A DNA stretch of 64,000 nucleotides from Gonapodya prolifera JEL478 (lineage: Eukaryota > Monoblepharomycota > Monoblepharidomycetes > Monoblepharidales > Gonapodyaceae), in contig KQ965834.1 in the NCBI GenBank assembly GCA_001574975.1, positions 114,105 through 178,104 on the forward strand. The letters run 5' to 3'. Shown here in pieces: positions 1-11,579 of the stretch. The first letter of the stretch is position 1. Every line of letters begins with the position of its first letter. Made by a program: the position numbers and the translations under genes. The notes under the pieces were generated by a model. It had not been told where the DNA came from. It did no database searches and saw nothing but the letters and a program-made list of their open reading frames with translations.

Positions 1-2
1 TG

Positions 3-1043
3 GAAAGGAAGTTCAGAAAACTCATGATTGGGTGCGCTATGGACACACTCGCGTACAGCACCAAGTGTCTGATGGACGCATGTGGGTGCTGTTATACTTT
101 TGGTCACTTCAGCACAATTGACGGGTGTTTCAAGTCAATGGATTCACCGTGAAAAAGGAAATCCTCATTGATCTTCTGGCGGGCGGTACATTGTACGACA
201 TCCGAGCCTTGAAAGTGAACTACCTTCGTGTGACGAACAGGTCGCTCGATGCGGATGTGACAAGAAGACTCATGGGCGGACCGTTCTCACAACTTTGCTG
301 CTCACTGATAAATGTGAAAGGCTGTTATTTTTTGGTTTCCTTTTGAGCCTTGTTCTTGACACAAATTGACAGGTCGAGCGTCGTTCCTCTTGCCGTGAAA
401 CAGACACCAAAACGGATGCAACTACAATCTACCGAGTTAACAAGAAAATCTTTGGCACCAATCGTGGGATGCTCATTGATATTCTTGTCAATCGGTAAAT
501 ACTCTTCATGACATGCCTAATTTCACTTTCCAACCACACTTTGTGTGGCTTCTTAGCACCGATGTCCAACTTCGAGAGCTCTTCAGGACCTACAAACTGC
601 ATTACAAGACGAACATTGAACGGGTCATCGTGTCTGAGTTTCATGGGTACACTAGCACGATTCTGGCCCTTCTGGCCCTTGTCAGTGGTGCGAAGGATCG
701 AATTGCCCATGTTGCCGGTGAATCTGCTGCTTGTTCGGTGTGCTACGGGATTCCATCGTTCCAATGCAATTGCATCCTGTGGCACCAGATATGCTCAATG
801 ACGCCCTAGTGGCAAACGACAGTTCAAAGCTGATTAGACTCGTCCTGCTGTACCGCGAGCGAGAGATATGCCGGAAAGTGAAGATGGTGTATCAGAGGAG
901 GTGTGTAGAATTTACCTGATTCTTTCTGACACTCTGAATTCTCCTTTGCCCTCAGATACTTTATAACACTCGCCCAAGCCATTTCCATGAAGACTTCAGG
1001 AACCTTCAAGGACGCCTTGCTGGCGTGCATCGGGGAGGCCTAG
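3..1043 (+). CDS. Annexin, 3' part (5' end outside window)
   Basis: Calcium-dependent phospholipid-binding protein of the annexin family, acting at membrane surfaces. Five exons can be joined in one frame: 3-81, 135-313, 373-494, 557-717, 789-900 and 956-1043 (the first is cut by the window edge), all with GT-AG introns of 53-71 nt. Annexin repeat features are visible: LIDLLAG followed by IRALKVNYLRV, then GTNRGMLIDIL with TDVQLRELFRTY, and a last repeat ending MKTSGTFKDALLACIGEA, which matches the family C-terminus (usually DTSGDY..LL..CG). The GxGTDE calcium loops are poorly kept (for example FGTNR, GFTVKK), so calcium binding may be weak. Family assignment is firm; calcium behaviour is inference. 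Confidence 0.85.
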
Positions 1044-1345
1044 TGAACACCACAGGATGGTACCCTGGCCTGGATCGCCACATCTTGATGATCGAAGTGA
1101 TTCTCCAAACGACTTGCCCTTTAACGATTTTTTGCAAACATTAATTCCAATAATCAAGAAATAATCCTTCTTTTTTTTAGTTGGTTTGAATCAATAATTT
1201 GCCGGGCATTCATCCGGGCGCATACCCCTCTGTTTCAATTTCTTTTGCTTTTTTCGCCAAACACGATGCGACCGCAAATGGTTACTGAGCCCACTGGACA
1301 AAAGTCGAGAAGCGACGGAACGAACCCTGAGACGGTGCGGACGGA

Positions 1346-2545
1346 ATGGGTGTCGCCAGTCCTTGGCCATATTGCGAAACCTCGTCGTGCACGTGGACTT
1401 TTTATTTCATCCACTTCAGACCAAGACTCTCACCGCATCACACACATTTTGAGATTGATATCTCCAGCCGCTCGAGTCGTAGTGCTCGGAGATGTTTCAG
1501 CAAGTCTGTTCCACGCATGTCCGAGGAAGTGTGGCCAATGTTGTCAACACTCGTCTTCCACAACGTCAACCATGTCTGGGAACTCATTTACGGCCTTCCC
1601 CGGCAACAAGAGGAAACCGAGATCAATAAATGGAACCCGAAGCGTATCAATATGCTGATTGGTAACGCCCCTCGTCTGGAGCACCTCTCGTTACCAGCAG
1701 CAACGGATCAGCTCAAATTCCCTCGCTCACATCAACGCACCGTGATTCGCCTCGACGATTCCATCTCAGAAACGCTCTTTCAACATATTTTGGTGCTGCA
1801 GAATCTCACAGTGTTGCATATGCTGGCTTCCGTTATCGGCATAGGCATGAATCTGGAGCCATCACCCGCTGCGGGACAACTTGCTCTATGTCCCACCTTG
1901 AAGGTGCTATCGTTTCGATGTACTGGTATAGGTTCAGCAATTGCTGCTCCTTTGCTTGAACTTGCTCCTCAAACTCTTGTAAGACTTGCGATTTGCTTTT
2001 GAGGGTGTGGAAGGAGATTAGTGGATGTACGACAGAATTGGAAAATTCATCCATTTGAAATCCCTTGCAATCCAAGGAGACGGGTATAGCCATAATGACG
2101 ATGGGAAGCGCTCAGGAATCCGAAGGACCTTGTGGACGAGACCTTTCACCCGAGAACGCCCGATAGCTTTCCGATGGTGCTGAAACTACTCAAGGTTATC
2201 GGTGCTAGCTTCGAGATACTTCAGCTGTTGAATATTTACCTCTAGCAATCAAATCAAGAAGGATCATTTGTCAACTAACTTCAAAAAGCGTGTCCGAACA
2301 TTTTATGCTTGGCAACAGGTACGGTGTCAGTTCCAGATGTCGTCACAGCAGCAAGTGTCTTTCGCGAATCGAAACTTCGGTATTTCTTAGTCGAAGGAAG
2401 CCCCTGGAACTATGACCAGGAGGCGAAACAAGCTTTTGACAACGCCGCGGAACAAAATGTTGAGCAAGGGTCACCGCTCCAACGACTCGTTTTTCATGGG
2501 ACTCGGAGGAAACTCTTGCCGGCTTTCGGCCTTTCAGTGGCGTAG
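1346..2545 (+). pseudogene. Degenerate F-box/LRR-type protein
   Basis: Two open stretches, 1346-2002 and 2309-2545, carry LRR-like text such as LIGNAPRLEHLSLPA, LQNLTVLHML and LCPTLKVLSFRCTG, as in fungal F-box/LRR proteins. Between and before them the frame changes repeatedly (LRR-like residues also appear in another frame near 1355-1450), and no clear start or F-box is seen. It could be a multi-exon gene whose introns I cannot place, but a decayed copy is more likely because similar genes elsewhere in the window are decayed too. Function would be substrate choice for an SCF ubiquitin ligase, by family only. Confidence 0.35.
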
Positions 2546-2916
2546 GTAGTCGCCTTCACTGTCACGTGGCATTCACAATTGCTAATAAATAGCGATCGAG
2601 GTAGGTCCCTCAGTGACAGTTGGAAAGAATTGTGATGGCGTTGCGTTGCAACATTTTCGAAAATCCATTACTGTAAACCTCATGATAACGATCTGAATTC
2701 ACATCTGCAATCGTCTGTATCTTTAAGAAAATTGGCCTTCTCACTTTAATGCAGGCCGTAAGCACCGAGCAACAAGATTGTGCTCAGTGGTCTCACTCTA
2801 CATTGTTCGCCAACGGAAAAGCCTAAGGGAAAGGTCGGCGAAAGGTCGCAGGACAAAGACCGCAGAGTGGTGTCAACTGCGCACTCCAACTCCAATCGCG
2901 ACCCACCGCCCGCACG
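2546..2916. other. Intergenic, upstream of GH9-like gene
   Basis: No supported gene. The part after about 2840 is GC-rich and open in two frames, which I take as 5' leader of the following gene. Confidence 0.4.
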
Positions 2917-5900
2917 ATGGGTCGCGCCATCAAAACCAATCCGGGAAAGACGTCGCGCGCTCTCCCCTTTCTCCTCCTGCCGTGCCTTGCCGTCCTCGGT
3001 TTTTGTGTCTCGGGAGTGTCCCCCGCGCTCTCGCCCGCCCCTACGAGGGCTCAAGCAACAGCAGCTTACCGGAAGCTTCTGGAATACTCGCTGGACTTCT
3101 TTGAGATTCAGAGGCTGGGGACGTTGCCGCCTGACAATCACTTCCCCTGGTAAGTGTTCTGGAGAGTGGAACCACCCAAAAGCGACGACAGCTCCCAGAG
3201 GAGACGTGGGACTGCAATCCTATCGGAAGTGACTCTCACAAGAAATAAAGGGATATGGCAGATGTTGTGAATCATTGATGGCCCTTTGAAGAATCAATTT
3301 TTAATCACCCTTTTCTCCATCATCCAAAAAGGCGCCGTTCGGCAGCAGAACTCGATGGAGCCGACGTGCAGACCAACTTGAGTGGGGGACTTGCGGACGG
3401 TGGCACGTATCTCAAAAATACCTTCTCTGTCGCTCACGCAACAGCTGTGCTTGCGTGGGGCGGAAATGAGTTCTGGGATGGGTACGTGGCTGGAGGTCAA
3501 AACGCAAGACTGGTTCAAACACTACAGTGAGTATGCGTCTATCAGCGCGTCTCGAAGTATCAAGGGCCACCGGGAGGGGGTCATAGGGCTCAGTCTTGCT
3601 TGAGAGCGGGTTCCGGTCGAGAACCGTTGCTCAACGACGAACAATTCCTTCCACAGATGGTCCACCGCATATCTCCTCAAAACCATCGCTCAGCTTCCTC
3701 TCATTTATGTCCAAGTTGGGGACATCGGGACCGAATCATCCTCCTGGGCCAACGACACCGCCATTCCCACACCGCGCCCAACCTTTTCCACCTCCGTATC
3801 CAACGCCACCGATGCTGCTTGCGAGACTGCAGCGGCTTTAGCTGCGTCGGCGGTGTTCTTTGCGACGAATACCAACGGGACCCAACTTGCATATGCGCGG
3901 ACGCTATATGACAGAGCCGTGCTGACGTACGCCCTCGCGTACAACTCAACCACCCGAAGGGTGTACCAGGAAGGAGCGCCAGCCGTGGGTGGAACGTACC
4001 CGTCGTCAGGATTCGACGACGAGCTCCTGTGGGCAACGTCGTGGCTGACATGGGCTGCGCGGGTTATCGCCCCGAACGGGACGAACGCGACCGTACCGAA
4101 CGCAACGGTACCCTTACCAGCAGAGCAACTGAGCTCGACCGTTCTGGCAGCGAGGGCGACCGCTCTGTTCAACGCCGAGTCGTGGTCCTCCACGACATCT
4201 TACTCCCCCCCATCCTGGGACAACAAGATACCCTCCGTCTACGTCCTTCTCGCCAGGCTGAACCTCACGTCTGCTTCTGCCCGTGTCGACGAGTGGATGG
4301 CACCGCTCTACTCCACGGACGTCAAGACTAGGGCGGGATTCTTCAGTCCGGGAGGGTTGCTGTTCTGGCAGGGCGCGAGCAACAATCAGTCGGCTCATGT
4401 TGCGACCGAGGCGGCGTTTCTGAGCTTTGTGTATGCCAAGGTGCTAAGAGAGAGGGCGGTGAACGGAACGAGACCGGGGACTACCGATGGAGTGGAAAGC
4501 GTGGGCGTCTACCAGCTTGGGTATTTGTTGGGGAATAATCCCTCTGGTATAACATATGTGAGTAAATCAATCCCTTGGACGCTTGCAATAACCCAATCCT
4601 CGCTCTGACTCGTCCTATTGTACCCTCAACTAGGTCACCGGTCTCAACCCATCGTCTCCTCTCCGAGCATCCCACCGTCTTTCGTCTGGAATATCAGGGA
4701 ACTTGAGCTGTGCTCTCTCTCCTTCCTCTGGCCCAAACGAAATTCAGCTTCGTGGAGCTCTCGTTGCCGGACCCGACGGACGAGACGGATGGATGGACGA
4801 GAGGGCTGCCTGGTCTGGAGGAAACCAAGTACGTTGAGCAATGTTTTGTTTTCTAATGTGCTCCAGTCGTTCTCACATCCTCCGATTTGATGAATCAACA
4901 AACAGCCAACCTTGGTCACACAGGCCGGGTACACGTCGGCTGTTGCTTACCTCCTGGCTCAGCCCGTCGGATCCCCCAACATTGCGCTCTTACCATCTCT
5001 CATCGATACTCAACTGCTCTCATATCCAGATCCATGCACTCGCATTTCAGCGAACGACACTGACCTGACGCCTCCACCCTCACAAGGAGGCGGACCCAAT
5101 GCCGCTATAGGAGGCGGAATCGCGGCGGGTGTAGTGGTTCTCGTTGGTACAGGAATCGCGGGGTTCATGATTTGGAACAAGCGACGGAAGCAAGCACTGG
5201 AGGACGTCGGGGATGACTCGTCCTCGACTGACGATCCCGAGCCCGTTCCAAGCGCGTTCGCTCCCTGGCCGGATGCCGGCCTTCCTGTAAACGATGCGGC
5301 GAGTGTGCTCAGTGAGCAAAACACGTTGGTGGGAGTGGAGACACCGGGCTCTCCACCGGTTGTTTTTACGGGGACGCCAACGCCCGGTCCCAGTACGCTC
5401 GCCGCAGCTGCAGTCGCACCAGCACTTGACTCTCGGAAGAGTGCTCGTGAAGCTTACCTGGAGTCTCTCCAGACACCCACATGGTCCACCACTCTTGGAT
5501 CGAGCTCGTCATTGAGAGGCCGGGCGAGTACACGAAGGCGGAGCGGACGAGCGCGACTGGACAGAGCCACGTCTGGGAGAGAACGAACGGAGAGGCGCGC
5601 AGAACGGCGGAGAGGCAGTGAACCAGCTGCTGAAGCAAGTGAACCAGCCGCTGAAAACAGTGGAACGTCGCCATCGACTTTGTCCCAGACGTTGGCGAAT
5701 TGGGGGCTCGGTAGACTCGCCGGGATTGGATCACGCAGCCTTGGCGGCACCGCAGAGGGTGGGTCTGCTCAAGGATCGAGGGAGGGATTGACGGGAACGG
5801 CACAAGGCGTGGAGGAAGGAGCTGAAATGACTGTCGTGGCGCCTGGTGGTGGTTCAGCAGGCGAGCTTCCAGCAGAAGGTACTGCGAGTGGTCCTGGCGA

Positions 5901-5985
5901 GACTGCCGTGGAAGATGACGTGCCGACAGTTGTTGTTCAGATACCGGAACACTCGAATGGGATTGGGAATGAGAGTTCGAGGTGA
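2917..5985 (+). CDS. GH9-like endoglucanase relative, membrane-anchored, probably inactive
   Basis: Five exons (2917-3149, 3332-3526, 3657-4557, 4634-4828, 4906-5985) give 867 aa. An N-terminal hydrophobic signal (LPFLLLPCLAVLGFCVSG) leads into a GH9 (alpha/alpha)6 domain: LSGGLADGGTYLKNTFSVAHA, a TAYLLKTIAQLPLIYVQVGD stretch, YLLGNNPSGITYVTG, LRGALVAGPDGRDGWMDERAAW and QAGYTSAVAYLLA. A transmembrane helix (about 574-598, ending IWNKRRK) and a Ser/Pro/Gly-rich cytoplasmic tail of about 270 aa follow. GH9 enzymes cut beta-1,4-glucan. Here the DAGD motif reads ADGGT, so the usual catalytic base Asp is Thr103; the acid Glu before the AGF/AGY motif is Gln508; and HHR reads SHR. Hydrolysis is therefore doubtful, and a glucan-binding or wall-sensing role is inference. 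Many N-glycosylation sites fit secretion. Confidence 0.85.
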
Positions 5986-6200
5986 TTTATGTCCTGTCTC
6001 TTGGCTTGGGTGGTTGAGGTTGTGTTATTGTCGGTGTTTTCTATGGCGTGAGGGATGTATTTTGATCAACTCATTAAGTTGGTCGGTCGCTTTCTCTGGA
6101 CACGGTTTTTTGTTCATATCTCAATGGATTACTGTATCGATGAGTGTTTATACATTTTCTTAATTCTTCGCCACGAGTAATGGTCTATCCACAATTCTTT

Positions 6201-6223
6201 GGGGGGGGGGGGGGGGGGGGGGG
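6201..6223. repeat. G23 homopolymer
   Basis: An uninterrupted run of 23 G lies between two convergent genes, the GH9-like gene ending at 5985 and the phosphatase ending at 6447. Confidence 0.9.
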
Positions 6224-6446
6224 AAACGTCATAATATGCACGTAGCGAATCGGTGTGGCCGAGAATCAGGTCACAGTCAGAGTGGCATGAGATGTACTGG
6301 TCCATATCATACATAAATAATATAAAATACCCGACGTGATGCAGTCCGGGACTGACTTCCTCCCTTACCGGTCCTTCCAAACCCATTTCATTTACACTTC
6401 TCCCACTCCTGGTCGGCCTGCTCCTGCTCACCTCCTCCACCTACTC

Positions 6447-8817
6447 TCACTCCTCACCATTCCCCTCCAAAACCGCCCTCACATCATCCACGCGCACCAG
6501 ATCCTCCAAAAACCCAATCAGGTCCGTCAACTCGGTATCGTTCTGGTCATTGAACCACGACGTGATCGGGATCGCGTTGGTCGGGTGGAACGCGTACGAG
6601 GCGGGCGCGTTGTCGATGATGAGTGTGGCGCGCAGGTCCCGGCCGAGCATGGAGAGGTCCTGCGGCGGTGGAAGGGCGGTAGAGCACAAGGGGAGTGACA
6701 TAATGTGAGCCGAGATAAACAAATTTACACACTCAAAAACGGATCACGGATGCGCACCTTGACGTAGCTCCCCTTATGATGTATGCACGCCTCCCGAAAG
6801 AGGCGGTGTTTGACGACGTGGCTTCGATCCAAGATGTCCATGAGTGGGTCGGCGTACTACGTGATGGGAGGTGAGGAGAAGGGAGAGGGGAGAGGTGGAG
6901 GGAGAAAACGTGGTTGCGTGAGCCGTGGTTTTTTGAAGGAAAGACCTTCATGAGTTTCGATGGATCCTTAACACACTTCGACCCGTCACAGAAACAACTT
7001 GCCCGTTCTTCTTTCCCCATTTCCCATTCCCCAAACCCACTCCTAAAATCCCATTCAACTCCCGGGCCCCCTGCCCCCCCCACCCCCACGCAACCCACCT
7101 TCGCCAAACTAGCCGTAAACACCACGACCTCAAACAGCTCCCCGCACCGTCTGAGGAACGCGTCGACCCCGGGCCGTTTGAGGACGTACACAGTGTGTGA
7201 GACGTTGTCGATCTCGACGGGCACGATGAAGTCGGGGTGTGGGATCGGCTGGGGGGGAGGGATGCGGGGACGGGGAGGGTTGGGTGGTTGGTTGTACGAG
7301 TACGGAACGACGTCAGTGTAAGTGGCTCGGTCGGCTGGTGAACCAGGTGTCTCAAGACACTTCCACGCGTCAATCTCGACTCCGTTCTCCTGACATGAAT
7401 TCTCACACGCGGCGCGGTCTTCTGCTCCTTTTCCTTTCACTGACCTCCCCTTCCCCTCCATCCCCTTCCCCTCCATCCCCTCCCAACCCCACCCCACCCC
7501 CGCTCTCTCCCCCCAGCACCCACCTTAAACGAACTATGCACCAACGTCTCGTCCAAATCCAGCACCAAGCACTTCTTTCCCGCGTCTTCCGGTGCAAGGG
7601 GGGTTAGGAGGGTGGCCTTCATGCCCTTTCGCGCGGTCGTTTGGACCCGAGGGCCTGTTCCTGCACCTGTTCCTGCGGGGGAACTTTTTTGCCCATGCGC
7701 CGCTCCACCGCCACCAGCCAACACGGCGGCCGCCTTGGACGCATTGCGCGGTCGAGGAGGTCCGCCGCCACCTCCACCTGCGCCGGTGGACGCGGGAGGG
7801 CCTCGACCGGGTCCTGTCGGTTGTGGCGCAGAGTCCGACGTGCAGGAGGCAAAAATGGAGATGAGGGATGAGAGTAAGGATGGCGGCACGTGCGATGATT
7901 TTGAGGAAGCCGATGAAGGGGAAGAGGTATGCGGTAAAGGCGCAGAAGGCCGAGAGGGGGATGTCGTTGCGGTGGCGGGGAGGGCTTGAATGAAACGATT
8001 GAAAGAGAGTCATTTCAAATGTCCTCTGGTCAGCCAATGCAACCTTGCCTCCAAGGCCCTCTCGATAATCCTGGCACCGTTACGAGCTCAGTTGGCGCAG
8101 TGGAAACACACCTTTGGCTTGGCCTCCTCCTCCTCCTCCTGGCATACCGCCACCGCCGCCACGCGCTTGGTCCGACCTTCCCTTTCCTCCGACTTGAGAT
8201 CTATCGCCGACGCGTTTCGTGGCGGGACGAGCCGCCTGTGCATCGTCTTGCGACACCTGGGTCATGAGCGCCGCAAGCGGATTGGAGTCGTCCGCGGAGG
8301 CGGAGGAGGAGTCTGACGTGGAACTGGACTGTTGGCGGGGGCGGCGCGATGCTGATGTGCCCGGCGGGGTACTGGAGGGCGGGTTGGAGGAGAGGGGAGA
8401 CTGCTGCTGTTTGCGTTTCGCAGTCGATTGAGAGGGGGCGCCGGCAGGTCTGGCAGAAACTGAAGAGTTGGAAGAGGAGGTGGTGGACGAGGCTGGGCGG
8501 CCAGCTGATGTCGAGGGTGGTCGGGTTGTTGCGAGGGGAACGGGGGACGCAGGAGCGGCATTTGGGTTTGAGAGGAGAATGGGACCAGGTCGTTCCGTCG
8601 GCGGGCGGGACACGGAGTTGAGTCCAAATGGAACGACGATTTGTTTCTGTTGCGGTGCGTTGAACGAGGGTACCTGTGTCGAGAGTAGGGCGGATGCGAG
8701 AATGCGAGGAGGCGGCGCCGAGTTGAGTGTGTTCTGCTTTATTTGAATGGACGATGGGTGGACTGCGCCCTTCGACGGGCTGCGTGCGATCATTGGCGGT
8801 GCGGAGTCCAGCGACAT
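6447..8817 (-). CDS. SCP/Psr-type (NIF domain) protein phosphatase
   Basis: A CTD-like phosphatase of the HAD superfamily; relatives dephosphorylate Ser/Thr on RNA polymerase II or membrane-associated targets (yeast Psr1/Psr2). Exons run 8817-8112, 7984-7524, 7248-7099, 6856-6758 and 6659-6447, all in phase, giving 542 aa. The first 350 or so residues are Ser/Pro/Gly-rich and disordered. The catalytic domain starts at [16 protein letters not shown], with the DxDxT nucleophile motif, and continues [47 protein letters not shown] and [20 protein letters not shown] to the C-terminus. Exon 3 length (50 codons) and exon 4 (33 codons) match the family without gaps. No Psr-style N-terminal Cys pair is seen, so the location in the cell is open. 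The start at 8817 is the first ATG of the long open frame. Confidence 0.88.
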
Positions 8818-9311
8818 GGCGTGCGGGTGAGAGCGGCGACCGATGCTGCACCTGCGCAGTGGACTCGATCAGCGCTGCGGGCCTGCGTGGGATTCTCCGC
8901 CGCTGTCCTGCTCTGCGCTCTCCAGAAGTCCGCCGTCGCACCGTCGATCGCCCTGAACCTTCATTCTCTTCGCAATCATTCGCCACCTTGGCGGAACACA
9001 CTCATCCTTGTCAACGCATCGTTTACCTCTGCCAAAAGCGCAGAGAGCGTGCTCTTCAATTCGGTTTGCGTCCAATGGATGAAAGAGGATGGACTCCAAG
9101 CAACAACACACCGCAGCTTCTCTCTTCCCCGCCAGTTCCTTGACTTGGGAGACTTTGCCCCGAATTAGATGGCAATGCAAAATATACTACGTATATGATA
9201 TGTGCCACCAATTCACAAATAATCATCGCATGATATCTTGTCTCTGAAAGTGCAAACCCCAATCCATCTGCTCTCGAAAACCCCCTGCAGCCCTTTTTGA
9301 CACCGTCCACG

Positions 9312-10256
9312 CTACACACTCAGGTCCACTCCAGAATTTTCAGCCGCCTTCCAGACTTCACGCCGAAAGACCTTCCTGTCATCCAACGTCCAGGCTCTGC
9401 GATCGTGAGTGCTGAGCTCCTCCACTTCAATGGCGCAACTTTGCTGGACGGAACGGAACACCTCGTGTAAAACAGCCAGCATACCAGGCTCTGACGGCTT
9501 CAAGCTTTGAGGGCCTACGGGGCACTTTGTTTCGAAGGAACGTCCAAATCGCAAGTAGAGTTTCAAACGCTGCAGATTTCGGCACGAATGCAGGAGAGTG
9601 TGGACGAGATTCGACATGTTGGTAGTTGGAGGTGGTGATTCTGATAACGAGTGCCGGTTCGGCACACAAAGTTCGAGCTCGAGGCGCTGCAGCTTTTCAA
9701 CTCCAGAGAACGTGCATTCAGAAGTATCACTATCATTTGAGAAGAAGAAGGGGAGATGTCCACTTTCCGCAGTGTCCTCCGTAATCCAAAGGGTTCCAAA
9801 GGACTCAAGATTGGGGAATAAGATCCGCACGTGAAATGTGACAGTCCTTCCAATCTCCTCCCCAGGAGCCCGCGAAGGATGGACGTGTTTGAATCAGATT
9901 TCCCAGCACAAATTCCTCCAGGGAGACTGCGTCCGTATCTGCAAAATACTCGATTGCGAGCGACATACCGGCCTTCACGCTTGCCCACATATTCCCAAGT
10001 TGGAACGTTTCGACAGCCTCGAACGCCTCGGCGAAAACACCGTGGACATCTTTTTCTTCAGCCATGTCCGCCGAAACGACATGCAGAGTGCACGCGATCA
10101 CGATGCGCCTGTCTGCACCCCAGCAGCGAGTTCCGGGAATGGCATCGGCGGATGCCCAGAGAAGGCGTTTGGAGACAAGGGGACAGAGAGACAGAACGTT
10201 TTGGGAGGAAGAAAGCGGAAGATGCGGTGCAGGAGCTCGATGGGGAGGGATTCCAT
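9312..10256 (-). pseudogene. F-box/LRR protein, frameshifted
   Basis: Starts MESLPIELLHRIFRFLPPKT, a clear F-box N-terminus shared with the copies at 47-57 kb. Against the copy at 55883 one base is missing after codon 26, where CCC TTG CTG TCC AAA has become CCC TTG TCT CC AAA. The second frame then runs from about 10175 to 9835 (IACTLHVV, FQLGNMWA), and a third carries RILFPNLESFGTLWITED and LHSCRNLQRLKLYLRFG to a stop at 9312. At least two frame breaks suggest a decayed gene; unseen introns are less likely because the related copies read straight across these points. As a family member it would select substrates for SCF ubiquitin ligase. Confidence 0.7.
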
Positions 10257-11579
10257 GCTTCGAGAATGATGGTTGTGTTGACCCTGAACCTGATCACCGC
10301 CCACCAAAAAAACATGACCCACAATGAAATATGTACCCATTAAAATTCTCCGAATAACAAAATGAAACGAATTTATTTCTGAATCCTTTGCCTTCAAGTG
10401 GCCCTGGCCATGGAATCACCGAGTGGTATAAGGAAGATACGAGAAAGTTCATTTCGTAACTTCATTACCAACAAGTGACGAAGAGCAGTAATTCATCGCA
10501 CAAAAAACTGTGGCACTACTCAGCCCGTTGCCTCAGCGCCTGTGTCCGAAAAAAGGACAGGCCAGCGACCACACCAAGGGCAAACACGGACAGAAACACG
10601 CGGATCCGCGACCTGGCTACACTAGCAAGGCTTAGCGCGCGACAAGATACCCCGCTTTGTTTCAATCCGCGCGCCCGCTTGGCGAAAACGCGTCTCTACC
10701 TCAACACCACCAAGCAACTGGACTCTCTTCTTCTTCTAACTTCTTCTGCCCGCCTTCTTCTGCTTGCCTTCTTCTTGCTCGCCTTCTTCTTTGTCTGTTT
10801 CTCGGACAGACCGCCGTGATTCCCATCCATCCACCAGAAAACACCACTCATGTGTGTTGAACCCTAACAAAGACTATTATGGGCATCACGCTCACCATCT
10901 CGCGTTTTTTTTTTTTTTTTTCTCAAAAAGGCCGACTGGAAACATCATTCATATAATTTTCCAGAAAGCCAAGACCCTGCGCTCCATCGGCGAGATTGAC
11001 AGGGTCTTGGTTGACCTCGACGGGTTTCAAAAGTTGGTGGTGCTCACTAGGGTACGTTAGGCCGAATACAGAGGGGTTTTCGTTTCTCTTTGCCACTCTC
11101 CGGGTGGCGGAAAGACAATCGAAGAGTTTGTCACCGTGTCGCGACTGTTTTGAGGAGTTTCGGGAGTGCATCCGATGCACAAAACAGTGATATCCATGAA
11201 GAAGCCAGGGAGAAACTATCTTCGATGCGTCTACTCAACGTCGAGAGAGTCAATATTGTGCATCGGAATTGCATGAAAAGGACCTGTCGGCCCACTGGGT
11301 GGACTTATCCGTTTGGTTTTGTTTCGCACTCATCTAACCTTATTCTGATCCACCAACGACTTCAATAAACACCTTTCATGCATGCGTTACGAAGGTCTGT
11401 TATCTGGTTTTATGTTCTCGGTATTTACCAGAGGTTAACGTTGTCCTTTCACACCATTCGATGCATCTTTGTGTCACTGCACCCAACTTCTTATCCAATG
11501 CGTCGCCAACTTTTTCTTTGCCTTCCACATCGATCTGTTCTTTTTCCTTTCTTGCTACCTTCGCCCTGCACACCTCCAG
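10257..11579. other. Mostly non-coding; possible upstream exons of RRM gene
   Basis: A T17 run lies at 10905-10921 just before an AAAAAG acceptor-like site. Open stretches at 10930-11058 (ending LVDLDGFQKLVVLTR) and 11190-11370 could be exons but match nothing I recognise. The missing first half of the RRM in the next gene should lie here. Confidence 0.3.

Noticed and set aside
8080-9143. Several long frames on both strands near the phosphatase N-terminus
   Set aside because: They are shadows of GC-rich, Ser/Pro-rich coding sequence; only the frame that splices into the phosphatase domain is supported.
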